Shown in pieces: positions 50,344-60,788 of a stretch of DNA of 64,000 nt. The translations under genes were made by a program, and so were the position numbers. This DNA comes from Streblospio benedicti (taxonomy: Eukaryota > Annelida > Polychaeta > Spionida > Spionidae). The notes below the pieces were generated by a model. The model searched no databases, had not been told where the DNA came from, and was given only the letters and a program-made list of their open reading frames with translations. Numbering within the stretch: the first letter of the stretch is position 1; each line of letters starts with the position of its first letter. The stretch lies in NCBI GenBank assembly GCA_019095985.1, contig CM032666.1:45828703-45892702 (forward strand), written 5' to 3'.

Positions 50344-51583
50344 CTCATCGTGACAATTCATCCATCGACAGCCTCGAGCGAGATTCTTATGGAGGTGGAA
50401 GTGAGATTGAGTCTAGTCCTCGCTGTGTGATGAAGGCTAGCCATCTGTCACCCACAAATCTTTCAAGGGATTCTGGTCTATATTCTTCAGACAACCAGCT
50501 GTATGAAGATAGTACAGCCGAGTCAGAACCAATGTCCCAACAACGACAGTTGGTGACTAGGTCAGTATCACAATTTGATGATCAGAAGCAGAAACTGCAC
50601 AATATTGAAGCTATGAGCAAGAGTTATGATGGTGTTATGGATGCAATGAGTGGTTTAGGTCCAGTAGCTCCTCCTAGAAAGCATCGAGTTCCCCCAGGGG
50701 TGGAAAGTGTGCCAAGGACAAAAGTGATCAGTATGAGGCCAGGAGGTCCCAATATGGCTGATGTAAGAAGGAACAAGTATTTGGGGCAGCCTTCAAAACG
50801 AATATCAAACGATTCTTTGGGTAGTTTAGATGAGTATTCAGAAGCTGAATCTCGAAACTATGATGATTTCCAGCATTTGCAAAGCCATGGAGATATTGGT
50901 ATTCTACACAAATCTGAAAGTGGTGCACGACTCTACCTAAATGAGGATTTGATTCACAGCCAAAAAGCAACCAGTAATAAACCAATGGAACAATTATTGG
51001 CACCACCTGAAAATCCACACCAGTATCATAGTAATGTGAAGAGAAGGGATGTGGTTCCTCCTCCTTCAATGGTTAACAGAAGCAGTTGGGGTGGTGAATA
51101 TCCTATGCCTCCTCAGCTTGATCTAAGTGCGAGTTATTCTGGGCAGAAGCTATACCCAAGGCATCCAGCCCATATCAACTTGAGTGCAAGCTACAGTGGT
51201 TCGTCTCTTCAGCCACACTTTTCTACAACTTCTGAAGAATCAACAGAAGGAGAAGAATATAAGTCTGTTGATTTCAGTGTGGGAGATCAGGAAGAAGATG
51301 TAGAAATAGTAAAAGCTCTTGATAAATCTAAACCTGTACCCATCAATAAACCTCAGCCAAAAACAGTTGCAGTTATTGATGTTCCTCATGGATTAATCAC
51401 TCAGCAATACATGCAAATGGCTGGAGATATACGCAAAAGGCAGCCACGTGCTGGAATGACTTCAAAAGGTTCTGACATCTTCCCCACTCATATTTTGAAA
51501 AAAAGGGCAGAAGAAGAGTTGAGACGCTCATATGACAGTGGCATTCCAAGCTGTAAAGCACCTGTGCCCGTTAAAGCTGACAG
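50344..51583 (+). CDS. ARHGAP20: ARHGAP20 exon 14: large disordered tail exon
   Basis: Acceptor TTGTTCTAG at 50343, donor GTAAAA at 51584; 1,240 bp, phase 1 to phase 2, no stop. It opens with HRDNSSIDSLERDSYGG; ARHGAP20 has comparable DSSYDSLE strings after the GAP domain. The rest is Ser/Pro/Glu-rich with basophilic sites (TRSVSQFDD, SKRISNDSLG), a PPRKHRVPPG proline patch, and a heptapeptide LSASYSG occurring twice (~823-829 and ~842-848). No folded domain is visible; probably a scaffold or regulatory tail. Confidence 0.95.
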
Positions 51584-51755
51584 GTAAAAATAATGTTCTA
51601 GTTGTAATCTTGACAATATTATAATTTAAAAAGTTTTTTTTTTCATGTAGCTCTTGTCTCTTTGTTTCATACAGCATTTCAGTTTGGTACATTCAAATAC
51701 ACAGGTAATTGAGATAGAATTACAAAAAACTGAAACCTACTTAAACTTCATTTAG

Positions 51756-51978
51756 GTCACAGTCCTTTACCAAAGCTGACATTCCTCGCTCCGCCCAGCT
51801 GGTTAGACAAGTGAACTTGGAAAAATCGGCAAGTGATACAAAGCTTCCTTCTCGAGCTTTGACAAGACCCGACAAGCCTCCAACCTACCAAGAAGCATTA
51901 AAAAGGAAGTCTATGCTTGCTTCTAGCTCACAGCCAGGATTATACCATATCACTGAACAGGATGCTATGCAAGAAAAG
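51756..51978 (+). CDS. ARHGAP20: ARHGAP20 exon 15: tail with PPTY motif
   Basis: Acceptor CTTCATTTAG, donor GTACTT; 223 bp, phase 2 to phase 0. It encodes SFTKADIPRSAQLVRQVNLE, then RALTRPDKPPTYQEALKRKS. PPTY (codons 51877-51888) is a textbook PPxY ligand for WW domains such as Nedd4-type ubiquitin ligases or YAP-type proteins. That partners bind is inference. Confidence 0.94.
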
Positions 51979-52303
51979 GTACTTGAATAGTTATCCTACA
52001 TATAAACATGAATGTCAACAGAAATGAACAGAATTAACTAAATGCCATTGTTTGTTCATGTTGAAAACATTATTTTTTGTCATACAAATAATAAGTACAG
52101 TGTCGATCTATATTTACAATTAAGCATCTCTGGAGGAAGATGTCTGGCTTTGATTATATTGCCATCTGTATGGTTTTAAACAGCCCAATATCTATTCTTT
52201 TTAATGAATGAAAAATAACCTTATATTTAGTATTAATAAATAAAGCTCTGTGATATGTCTTCAATAGCTATTTGTCATTTTAGTATTATATCTATAATTT
52301 CAG

Positions 52304-53698
52304 ATAAAGCAGGAGCGTGCCCGTCGGCTCTACGAACAGTCTCTTAAGATGTATTCAGAGCAACAGCAGCAGCAATCAAGAGATCCATCATGTGATGCTG
52401 GCTATAGCTCTGAACCACTGGCAACAGAAAGATCGCTTCCCACATATGAGCAAGCGGTGCAACGAGCTGAGCAGATCAAGCGCTCCTCACCTCCACGGTC
52501 ATCACCATCCAAAGACAATAACTTATCTTCAAATGGAAAGTCTTCCCAATCAACTGCTAAAGACAGTGAAAAACATAAAAAGTCACAAAGGACTAGGAGA
52601 CATCATGCTCATCGATTTTCTGACACCAGGTTAGAAAAACGCTCGGATAAATCAAGAGTTGTGAAAGTGGCTAGAAGTAAGAGTGATTCTTCTGAGCATA
52701 TCAATAAGCTAGCAAAATTGCAGTATTCTGCAATTGAAAGCACAGACAGTGAGGATGAGTGGTATCCTGTTGTTATGCGTTCAAAAAGAGTCACTAAGTC
52801 AGTAGAGCGTTCCCCATCTAAAGAAAAGGTTCGCACACAAGACATTCAAAGTGGACATGAAAGTGTATGCAAATCTGCTGAAAGAGTGGTTGTGAGTAAA
52901 GCAGAAATTGTACCTTTAAGATCAAAATCAGGCAGTAAGCAGTCACTGTCATCTCACGAATCAGTTAGAGATGCACGAAACATTCAACAAGAAACTAAAA
53001 AAAGTAGACCAAGGATTCAAAGCCTGAGGAATAGAGACTGGCACAAGGAATTGACCGAAACATATAGCAAATCACAACCTGAGACTAAGGAGCAGCCCAA
53101 AATTCAGTATGCTTATATCAGGAGCACTCCTCAGGAAGCACCCACAGACACTGACATTGCTCCAGCACAGCGTCGGCGGAGCTGGGTGCCTCCAGTTCAT
53201 CCAACAAAGGACTTAGTTGTGTTAAGCAATCCCCGGCCTTCTTCTGTACATTACAAAGATTATACACTGAGAAATATGTCACCAGCTCCTAAGTCTGTGA
53301 ACATTGAGGAAAAGAAATCAATGTCATTGCCTGGTTCACCTACCAAGCAACAAACCTACAAGCCACAGCAAGCATCTAGTCAACCCCTTCCCCAACCATC
53401 CTCCTCCCAACCGATTAGTCGACCCCATCATCCTTCTCAACAGAGCAGCTCAGATAGACCTGCCTCAGACTCAGACTCTGATGGTGGCTTCATTAGTGCC
53501 CAGCCATCAGGCCTCAGCTGGTCAGTGGCCAAGCTTAGAAACTTGTATGATGAAACAAAGGAAGTAGGTGGGCAAACAGGTCAGATGTATGCTTCAGCAG
53601 AAGGACTGGTGGGGTCATCTACAAGGCGTGTAGAGAGAGAGAATGCAGGATATGTGAGAGAAAAGGTCAATCCTCATGCCGAGGAAGCGTATATTTAA
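52304..53698 (+). CDS. ARHGAP20: ARHGAP20 exon 16: terminal coding exon
   Basis: Acceptor TATAATTTCAG at 52303; 464 codons and TAA at 53696-53698. It begins with a charged helix (IKQERARRLYEQSLKMYSEQ) and a short poly-Gln, then ERSLPTYEQAVQRAEQIKRS, whose LPTY (52436-52447) echoes the PPTYQEAL of exon 15. Next come Arg/Ser-rich segments (RTRRHHAHRFSD), RRRSWVPPVHP, a Pro/Gln/Ser-rich region and a conserved-looking closing segment, SGLSWSVAKLRNLYDETKEV. The last residues are EEAYI; human ARHGAP20 also ends in Ile (TKDI), but a PDZ ligand is not clear. No folded domain is recognised. Confidence 0.95.
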   Translation: MKQERARRLYEQSLKMYSEQQQQQSRDPSCDAGYSSEPLATERSLPTYEQAVQRAEQIKRSSPPRSSPSKDNNLSSNGKSSQSTAKDSEKHKKSQRTRRHHAHRFSDTRLEKRSDKSRVVKVARSKSDSSEHINKLAKLQYSAIESTDSEDEWYPVVMRSKRVTKSVERSPSKEKVRTQDIQSGHESVCKSAERVVVSKAEIVPLRSKSGSKQSLSSHESVRDARNIQQETKKSRPRIQSLRNRDWHKELTETYSKSQPETKEQPKIQYAYIRSTPQEAPTDTDIAPAQRRRSWVPPVHPTKDLVVLSNPRPSSVHYKDYTLRNMSPAPKSVNIEEKKSMSLPGSPTKQQTYKPQQASSQPLPQPSSSQPISRPHHPSQQSSSDRPASDSDSDGGFISAQPSGLSWSVAKLRNLYDETKEVGGQTGQMYASAEGLVGSSTRRVERENAGYVREKVNPHAEEAYI

Positions 53699-55753
53699 CT
53701 GCAAATAAAGTAGCTTGCAAAAACTGTCGCAGTGGCAACCCATGGTTCAAACTTACCAATTTATGATATTTATGATATTTTCTTCTAAAATGTTTAATGT
53801 AGTTTCTTATTAGCAAATATATATTTGACGAGTGTGTGCAACATAATGTAGTCAATACTTTTGAACAAAATTTTCATCACGCAAGTGAACAAGAAATAAC
53901 TTTGCAGTTGTTTTTTTATGAAGATTGAGCTGCTTTGTTCACAATTTTAAGAGGTTTCGTGAAGACTAAACCTTGCATTTAGTGACAGCAGTAACCATAT
54001 TCTGTACTTTGTAATGTGCCAATTGGCTCAAAAATGTGTCATGCCAAATCAAAAGTTGCCAAAACGCATTTTTCCAGTGTTATTGAAATTAAATAATCTA
54101 ATCATTTGTGATAATAGTTTTGTACAATAGATCGTAGTTGTGAAAAGTTGCATTTACGAAGATTTTTATTTGAATGTAATTTCTGTTTTGAGTTTGCAAT
54201 ATAAACCTCGAGTGGATATTTAATTAGGTATTTGAATTCTGAAGATTTTGGAACATTCATTATTTCATAATGTTCTTATATTTTAAATCAAAACACTACA
54301 TTCACATGTTAAGACAGCAACAAAGGACCTCACAAAATATGCATTAGCTGGAATATAAAACAAACTTTCATTATAGTTGTGTTAGCACATTCATATTACA
54401 TTTTTATATTGTTTAATCTGTGTGTGCCTGTCTTTGAACAAAATGATCAGTTCTTCGCTATCTACATGTAGTTATATTGTGTAATTAAGATTTGTAATGT
54501 AATGTGTAGTAATAGTATAATCTAGTTGAGTTTTGAAAGGTGCTACATAACTTTTTATTTTATTACTGATAACTATGCCATTGTACTTATAGATGTCTTC
54601 TTTAATATTTCTATCTTGTGATTCAATGAGATATTATTACATTTTTAATAATTTCTTGGGTATATTCCATTTATCAGTTTCTATATTTCATACGCAATTT
54701 CTACCTGCAGATTATTGTTTACTTTAGAATGTGTTTACAATACAATCTTATGCAAATGTTGTCGTAATTATGCAATGTTGTACTTTTGATGACTATTTCT
54801 TACTGTTCAATAGTATATCCTTGTAAGTGTTCATTGTGTTCGGATTCAAGTAATGTGATACATATTTCTTACAAAATACTGCACAAAAAACATAATTATC
54901 ACAAAGATTTTATATGAAGGCTACTCATCAATCAGCATTTTGAGGATGATGGGTAAGAAATATGTCTCAAATACTGTTTAATAGAAGTTTCACTTTTGAT
55001 ATCTGAGATTTACATGTATATACTATATAAGATACACGTAATTCATGCACAGAATGATAATTAGGAAAACAAGTGTACATCATCAGTTTCAAGTTAAGCA
55101 GCATACACTTGAATCAAGCTTAAATTCTACGTTGAATTATTTCATCTCTGCTATACTGTTATTTGCTTATTAAATAGTATTTGCCTTTCAACATGTATGT
55201 GAATATTTACCTTTTATTTATTGTGTATTTGTTTGCAATTAATTTCAAAGGAGTAAAATCTATTAAACCAGTGTTGATATTGACAGCGCTAATTTTGACA
55301 CCTTAGAAAAAACACCTTGCATACAAAAATAGAATTAAATTCCCACAGATATAGTTATTATAGTGGTAATAATAATATTGCACTTTATTGCTTGATGTTG
55401 TGTGTTGCTTGAGACAATTGTGATTTAAACTGTGCCAATTTATTCTGTCATACAATTTGTGTAAATAATATTGCAGGCTACATGTTTTGGTTCCACCAGT
55501 GTGTAAGTTGAATGTGAAATATCATTTCTGCTCATGACGATGATAAATGTTAATACATAATACCTGAATTATATATTAATATATTTGAATTATTTGAATT
55601 ATTTGAATTATTCACTTTATCTATTTAATTAAAATAATATTTCACTATATTAGTGTATAACCGAAAAATGACAGTAAATGTTCGTCTCGTGTTTGCTGGA
55701 GTCTTGTACTTGGTCAAAGTCTATTTTTGTAAAATACATACTAAAATGCCATT
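53699..55753 (+). other. ARHGAP20: ARHGAP20 3' untranslated region
   Basis: About 2.05 kb of AT-rich sequence follows the stop, with no open frame of note and no recognised transposon. An AATAAA at 53703-53708 sits right behind the stop, and ATTAAA variants lie at ~55171 and ~55262. The best poly(A) context is further on, at 55754. Heptamer-like TTTGAAT repeats occur near 55590. Confidence 0.6.
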
Positions 55754-55793
55754 AATAAAACTGATGACCACACTTGTGTATTTCTTTGTTTCC
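55754..55793 (+). terminator. ARHGAP20: Likely ARHGAP20 poly(A) signal
   Basis: AATAAA at 55754-55759 is followed after ~14 bases by TGTGTATTTCTTTGTTT, a good GU/U-rich downstream element, so cleavage near 55,770-55,775 is likely. It is the best hexamer-plus-GU pair seen in the first 2.1 kb after the stop codon. Confidence 0.55.
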
Positions 55794-57260
55794 ATAACAA
55801 TTATGAATCAATATTTACTGACAATTATATTTTCAACATAGACTACTAAAATGAAGTACTGCAATCTTACCTAATATCGAATATTATTTTATGTAAAAAT
55901 ATTAAAGTAATATATCGCGTTCATATCTATCCATATTTAAATTACATTATGATTAACATCTTATTATTAAAGTGATATATCGTGTTCATATCTGTCCATA
56001 CTTCAACTATGTTATGATTAACATTTTATTATTACAATATCTAAAAAATATATTCCGTAACATTAATAATTCAATTTGGTATCCTGAATATCATTGTATG
56101 GCTTATATTTCATATATATGCATGTACGGTTTTACTCCAATACAGTAAATCTCTGAATTTCATCAGGAAGAAGGATTATAAAATAATATATTACATACAA
56201 GGAGAAAATATTAATCATCTTATCTGTCCATACTTAAAGTACATTATAATAAACATGTTTGTCCAGTTATTAAAATGTCAGGAGAATTATAAATTACATT
56301 AATGATTCATTTTCAGCATCCTTAATATTGAATAATTGAAATATATACAAGAAATATCCAAATTTATCAAGAACTAGTATTAAACATTAGCTGCAAATAC
56401 AGCAAGAAAAACGAGCAATTGTGATATCTTTCTATCTGTATTTTGTATTCAATTATTTATTTATGGGCATTATGATTCCCAATACCATTAACTTCATCTG
56501 TTAGATTTTGTAATTTTAGAAAGGTATTATATTCATCACGAAGAACATCATCATATCTGAAATAGTAGAAATATAGTATTTGAATAACATGACAAATCAA
56601 ATAAAATGTCAATAATAAGTTTAAGACATGAGAATAATTAATATTGGACACAATGGTGCACATCAACTAGTGGTGTATATGCGTGCACAATAGAGAATGT
56701 CAAAGTTACTGTATATATTTACACAACCGCACACAGCACTCACTAATGGCAATATGCATACTCCACGTTGATCACTGTCCAGATTAACCTTTAGTTGCAT
56801 GAAGTTTGCTTTCTGTTTCTTTTAACTGTAATATTTTATTCATTTATACAATGTAGCTACAGGAACTTCCGAGGAACGGCGAGGGATTAGATGACCGCCA
56901 GAAGCAACTAAATAAGTGCAACGTTAGATTGGTGGTGATACCAAGGATGGTATATTCTCTATATTACTCATCCACCAACTTTTTGGTGATGCTTATACAT
57001 TGACCGCAGTACATATATCAAATTAATACTCTATGAAATAATTCTTAATATGAAGACGTTTGTGAGTTTGATGAAGAGTAATTGGTTGACTAAAGTATTG
57101 AGCATGTTTTTTTTTTTTTATTATTATTATTGGAGTTTGAAAGCTATGTTGTGGACTTATTAGGGATTTCACACCAGTGCTGACACTCAGTGTTGGGGTC
57201 TCCAATGCACAGCCACGCAGGATAGAGTCCACCATAACGGTTAACCTCGGAGGTACCAGT
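55776..57260. other. Intergenic, AT-rich, with small tandem duplication
   Basis: It holds a ~65-bp tandem duplication (55901-56033, units starting ATTAAAGT.ATATATCG) with a worn third copy near 56,215-56,270, and a T-run/ATT repeat at 57,105-57,130. No gene is supported on either strand. Confidence 0.55.
55901..56033. repeat. 65-bp tandem duplication
   Basis: ATTAAAGTAATATATCGCGT at 55901 recurs at 55966 as ATTAAAGTGATATATCGTGT, followed in both by TTCATATCT.TCCATA and TTATGATTAACAT. About 85-90% similar by eye. Confidence 0.7.
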
Positions 57261-57269
57261 GATTAGGAT

Positions 57270-57951
57270 CTTTTTCCATAGAGAATGGGTTGCCAGCCCT
57301 GCTTGCTGTCCGTCTAAAGGAGATTTGAGAACTTTTTTTATCGGTCTACGACCCTATTTGCAAAAATGCATCCGTTGCTGGGGCTGCCACCACAAGTTTG
57401 CCACGGTAAAGACAATTGAAGGTGCCAAGGCAGGGAGTAGTGTGGCAGTTGCGGTGTGGCTGCTGGATGTCTTCAACTACTAGCGCACGAGGGGTTGTCT
57501 CTGCTAGTAGCTGAGCAGTAGGTTCCTCATGGGGAGATTCTACCCCAGAATCTTCAGACATTGCACCCAAGCTTCAGCGAAAACCTGCGGGGCTGATTAC
57601 ATTAATAATTTTCTATGCCGTCGAAATCCCGCTGTGATTTCCTCAACGAACAGAGACTATGGCCCTTGTGTGGTTGCGTCTCCACCATGATGCAAGAGGA
57701 TGCAGCTACCATGAATAACTTGCAGGCTGAAATTTGTCTGTGCTCGTCAACCAGCATAAACCAGTTGCGACGCTTTGCAATGCCTTGGTCATCTCTTGAA
57801 CATTGTCTGAGTTGCGTGTCTTGTATTTGAATATGTGGTTCGTGTCAAGAGTCTGCTGTTCGATAAACTGTTTTGAATCATTTACCTTTTTCCCCATGCA
57901 CTGTAACTGCAGGCGGAAAGCGTCAACTTTAGAGCCACTATGCATGTCCAT
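57270..57951 (-). pseudogene. Coding-like relic of unknown origin
   Basis: On the minus strand two stretches look protein-like against an AT-rich, stop-dense background. One is 57951-57706 (DAFRLQLQCMGKKVNDSKQF, then NSDNVQEMTKALQSVATG, helical and hydrophilic). The other is 57570-57346 (MSEDSGVESPHEEPTAQLLA, then GTFNCLYRGKLVVAAPATD). GC is raised throughout 57.1-58.5 kb. They do not form one frame and I recognise no family. It may be a decayed gene, a retrocopy, or part of a mobile element. Confidence 0.3.
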
Positions 57952-58774
57952 CTAAACTAGTCTAAACAATTCAATGTGTGCTGTTGAATGCTGCGATAGA
58001 AATTCAATTCATTCTCTGCAAGAACAAACATCGGGCGGGGGGGGGGGGGACATGCAATGTCACCAACAGACCATGACTCCGACAATTTATTCGACTGCAT
58101 GCATAATATATGTAGCATGGCCGAGTCTACAATACATCAAAGTCAATTGAAGTACATGCTTTTACCATGTTGCATTGCTGGGCTTTCGAAATCGTTGTGA
58201 TAACTTCCCATGAACCTCACACCCAGTCAAACTCTACTGGTTCATGCTGTTGTGCGACCAAGTGGACGACTACAATACACGACTTGGTTAAAGCTTCAAT
58301 GTACCTGAAAGCATACTAATACGTATTACGTAGCATGACGGCGAATAACATCCAGCAGTGAAGGAGTCTTGCTTAGAGCTTCATCTCTCTCATCCCTCAG
58401 CACCAAAATGCCCCGGCTTGTACACGCTCATGCTGCTTGTCAGCAGCTAACTGCACGCATTCACCCTCTCTGTTGGTATGCCTAGTGTAGAACACTGCAG
58501 ACTTTTTCTTTGCAATTCACCACTTGTGAATCACTGGAAACACCAAATGGCAAACCAAACTAGCATATCCAAAACAGATTAACTCAATAAACTGAAGCAA
58601 CATCTTTATTATGAAAAACACAAATCACAGGAAAAAGAAATAACACAATTAAGATTCAGTGCACATACTCTTAACGCAGAACCCAGTAAAGCAACAATGA
58701 TTGACCCAACCTAAAGCCTTTGCACTTTATGCACATACCAAGAAATAAAAAAAAGTGAAGAACATTTCCTAATG
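57952..58774. other. Intergenic, GC-raised then AT-rich; unknown
   Basis: It contains a ~14-base G run at ~58,037, and on the minus strand an AATAAA with a GU-rich follow-up near 58,600-58,620 that could be an old 3' end. No frame or transposon boundary is clear. Confidence 0.35.
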
Positions 58775-58929
58775 CAGGGCCGTAGCAAGCGGGGGGGGTT
58801 CATGTTAATTATAGGGGACTTTCTTTTTTGGCCAATATTGGTTAAACCTGAAATGCCATTATTTTGTTGCCCTTGAAAAGATGTGGGTCAGCTACTTTCT
58901 GTTCTATTCATTAATTTAACATCACCTTG

Positions 58930-60450
58930 CATGGTGCCCCCACTTGCTGTTCTGCAATGTTTTAGTCCCACCACTTGCTGTTCCTTCATGTTTTCGTGCC
59001 CCCAATTGCTGTTCTTCCATGTTTTAGTGCCCCCCCCCCCACTTGCTGTTCTTCCATGTTTTAGTGCCCCCACTAAAAGTTCTCTGATGCTTGTGACAAT
59101 TTCGGCCTCACCATCAGCACGAAGAAGATTGAGGTGATGCACCAACCAGCTCCAGGGAAGCGGTATGTTGAACCGAACATCTTCATCAACGGGCAGAGAC
59201 TGAGTGTGGTGGACAAGTTTACTTACCTTGGTAGCACACTCTCCAGAAACGTCGTCATCGATGACGAAGTTAACGCCAGACTGTTGCCTTTGGCAGACTG
59301 TACCAAAAAGTCTGGAACAGAAGAGGGATCACAACAGAGACTAAGATCAAGGTGTACCGGGCTGTTGTTCTCACCCCGACTTCTCTATGGCTGTGAAACA
59401 TGGACAATTTACCAGCCATGCCAAAAAGCTGAACCACTTCCACACCACCTGTCTCAGGAAGGTTCTCAGCATAAAGTGGCAAGACAGGATCCCAGACACT
59501 GAGGTACTCACTCATGCTGACCTGCCCAGCATCTACACCGTCCTGATGCAGTCCCAGCTCGCTGGGCCGGGCCCGCATGTCAGACCACAGGCTTCCAAAG
59601 AAACTTTTGTTTGGCGAGCTACAGAATGGCAAGCGTTCTCAAGGTGGACAAAGGAAGCGCTTCATCGACACACTCAAAGCCTCGTTGAAAGCCTTCAACA
59701 TTGATCACAACACATGGGAGCAGTCAGCGCAAGACAGAGGAAAGTGGAGATCAACTGTCCACCAGGGTGCCAAATCATGTGAGGCAAACCGGGCGGCAGC
59801 AGCTGAAACGCGACGGCAAGCCAAAAAGAACAGAGCTGCCAACCTTGCAACAGTTGCCACCATTCCCTGTCCTCACTGCCCGAGACTCTTCCGTGCACGA
59901 ATCGGCCTGACCAGCCACCTGCGCACCCACAGCAACCCGATGTCACACCCCTAGGGTGGATGATAGATAAATAGATGGTCCTCGTCGTATCGACGGACGA
60001 ACAACAAAGTGCCCCCACTTGCTGTCTCTTCAATGTTTTAGTGCCCCGCTTGCTGTTTCTTCAATGTTTTAGTGCCCCCACTTGCTGTTCTTCCATGTTT
60101 TAGTGCCCCGCATTTGCTGTTCTTCAATGCTTTAGTGCCCCGCTTGCTGTTTCTTCAATGTTTTAGTGCCCCCATTTGCTGTTCTTCCATGTTCTAGTGC
60201 CCCCCACTTGCTGTTTCTTCGATGTTTTAGTGTCCCCACTTGCTGTTCTTCCCTACTTTAGTGCCCCCCCCACTTGCTGTTCTTCCATGTTTTAGTGCCC
60301 CCACTTGCTGTTCTTAAACGTTTTAGTGCCCCACGTGCTGTCTCTTCAATGTTTTAGTGCCCCGCTTGCTGTTCTTCCATATTTTAGTGCCCCCACTTGC
60401 TGCCTCTTCAATGTTTTACTGCTCCGCTTGCTGCCTCTTCAATGTTTTAA
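58930..60450. repeat. 31-bp minisatellite split by a LINE
   Basis: Units read TGCCCCCACTTGCTGTTCTT followed by CCATGTTTTAG, with variants (CCCGCTTGCTGTTTCTTCAA). About 4 units lie before the LINE (58930-59074) and about 14 after it (60008-60450). The same units form 29940-30465, so array and element travel together. Confidence 0.85.
59075..60007 (+). mobile_element. 5'-truncated LINE fragment, reverse transcriptase C-terminus and zinc finger
   Basis: Seen: FGLTISTKKIEVMHQPAPGK, VVDKFTYLGSTLSRNVVIDD, LLYGCETWTIYQ, then LNHFHTTCLRKVLSIKWQDR, DHRLPKKLLFGELQNGKRSQ, and a C-terminal C2H2-like CPHCPRLFRARIGLTSHLRT. These are typical of the last third of LINE reverse transcriptase proteins that are abundant in molluscs. 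The reading frame changes twice or more, with a gap near 59,290 where the usual LQKKVW-type segment is missing, so it is dead. It ends with ATGATAGATAAATAGATGG, then ACGGACGAACAACAA. AGTGCCCCCACT borders both sides, a likely target duplication. The clade is not certain. Confidence 0.85.
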
Positions 60451-60732
60451 TGGAAAGTTGGAAATGTTCTAAAATATGGGTGCATGAAATGTCTATAAAT
60501 CTGGTGTAAAATGCTCTTAAAATGCACTATATACAATCTAAAATTCCAAAATTATACCGGGGGAGCATGCCCCCGGACCCCTCTAGCTCAACTGCGTGCC
60601 AGTGGCGCGGGGGTCGGCCGGCTGTGCCCCCATTTTCCCCAATTTTTGCTACGGGCCTGTAATGCATTGCCCATTCTAAGACACCACCATGGATAAATTA
60701 ATACAATTATGGAACGAAACATGCCCAAACAT

Positions 60733-60788
60733 TGTACACACACACTCACAACAATAACACATACTATTTTACAGAAATTTACTTTATT
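60733..60788 (-). terminator. Poly(A) signal overlapping the end of a coding sequence
   Basis: On the minus strand AATAAA (60788-60783) lies inside AGA-ATA-AAG just before TAA, and a GU-rich stretch (TATGTGTTATTGTTGTGAGT, then GTGTGTGTGTAC) follows within 20-50 bases. Cleavage would fall ~6-30 nt after the stop. Confidence 0.5.

Larger units (their letters stand above)
685..55775 (+). other. ARHGAP20: ARHGAP20 orthologue, gene span (5' end outside window)
   Basis: Sixteen coding exons join in one frame (4,545 nt including stop, 1,514 residues visible) with every exon phase compatible. Seen: PH at residues ~62-158, RA at ~175-285, RhoGAP at ~335-520, then a ~990-residue Ser/Pro/charged tail. 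Colinear stretches match vertebrate ARHGAP20 as I recall it (for example DYQLWV..SGKE.APYPL.GHE.PY.IKMSH). Known for the family: the RA domain binds Rap1-type GTPases and relieves or directs RhoGAP activity on Rho, linked to actin and neurite control. The protein is longer than human ARHGAP20 (about 1,190 residues), mostly in the tail. The gene is intron-rich, with introns up to 11.7 kb, and has two candidate internal first exons. The start codon was not found. Confidence 0.93.
58775..60659. mobile_element. Composite transposon: CAGGG ends, 5-bp TSD, minisatellite, LINE insert
   Basis: It starts CAGGGCCGTAGCAAGCGG and ends TTGCTACGGGCCTG; the ends are inverted repeats with one mismatch in 14. 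TAATG is repeated exactly outside (58770-58774, 60660-60664). Order: unique left block with GGCCAATATTGGTTAAACC, 31-bp minisatellite units, a 933-bp LINE fragment (59075-60007), more minisatellite (60009-60450), then the shared right block (GGTGTAAAATGCTCTTAAAA; GGGAGCATGCCCCCGGACCC). No transposase; hAT-like by TIR and TSD style (inference). A related partial copy is at 29790-30672. Confidence 0.8.

Noticed and set aside
50728-51069. Minus-strand frame opposite exon 14
   Set aside because: Shadow of a long coding exon; no splice or family evidence.
53684-53695. C-terminal PDZ ligand (EEAYI)
   Set aside because: The -2 position is Ala, which fits no standard PDZ class well. The shared terminal Ile with human may be chance.
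53703-53708. AATAAA directly after the ARHGAP20 stop as the main poly(A) signal
   Set aside because: No GU-rich element follows at the right distance. The site at 55754 is better placed, though minor use cannot be excluded.
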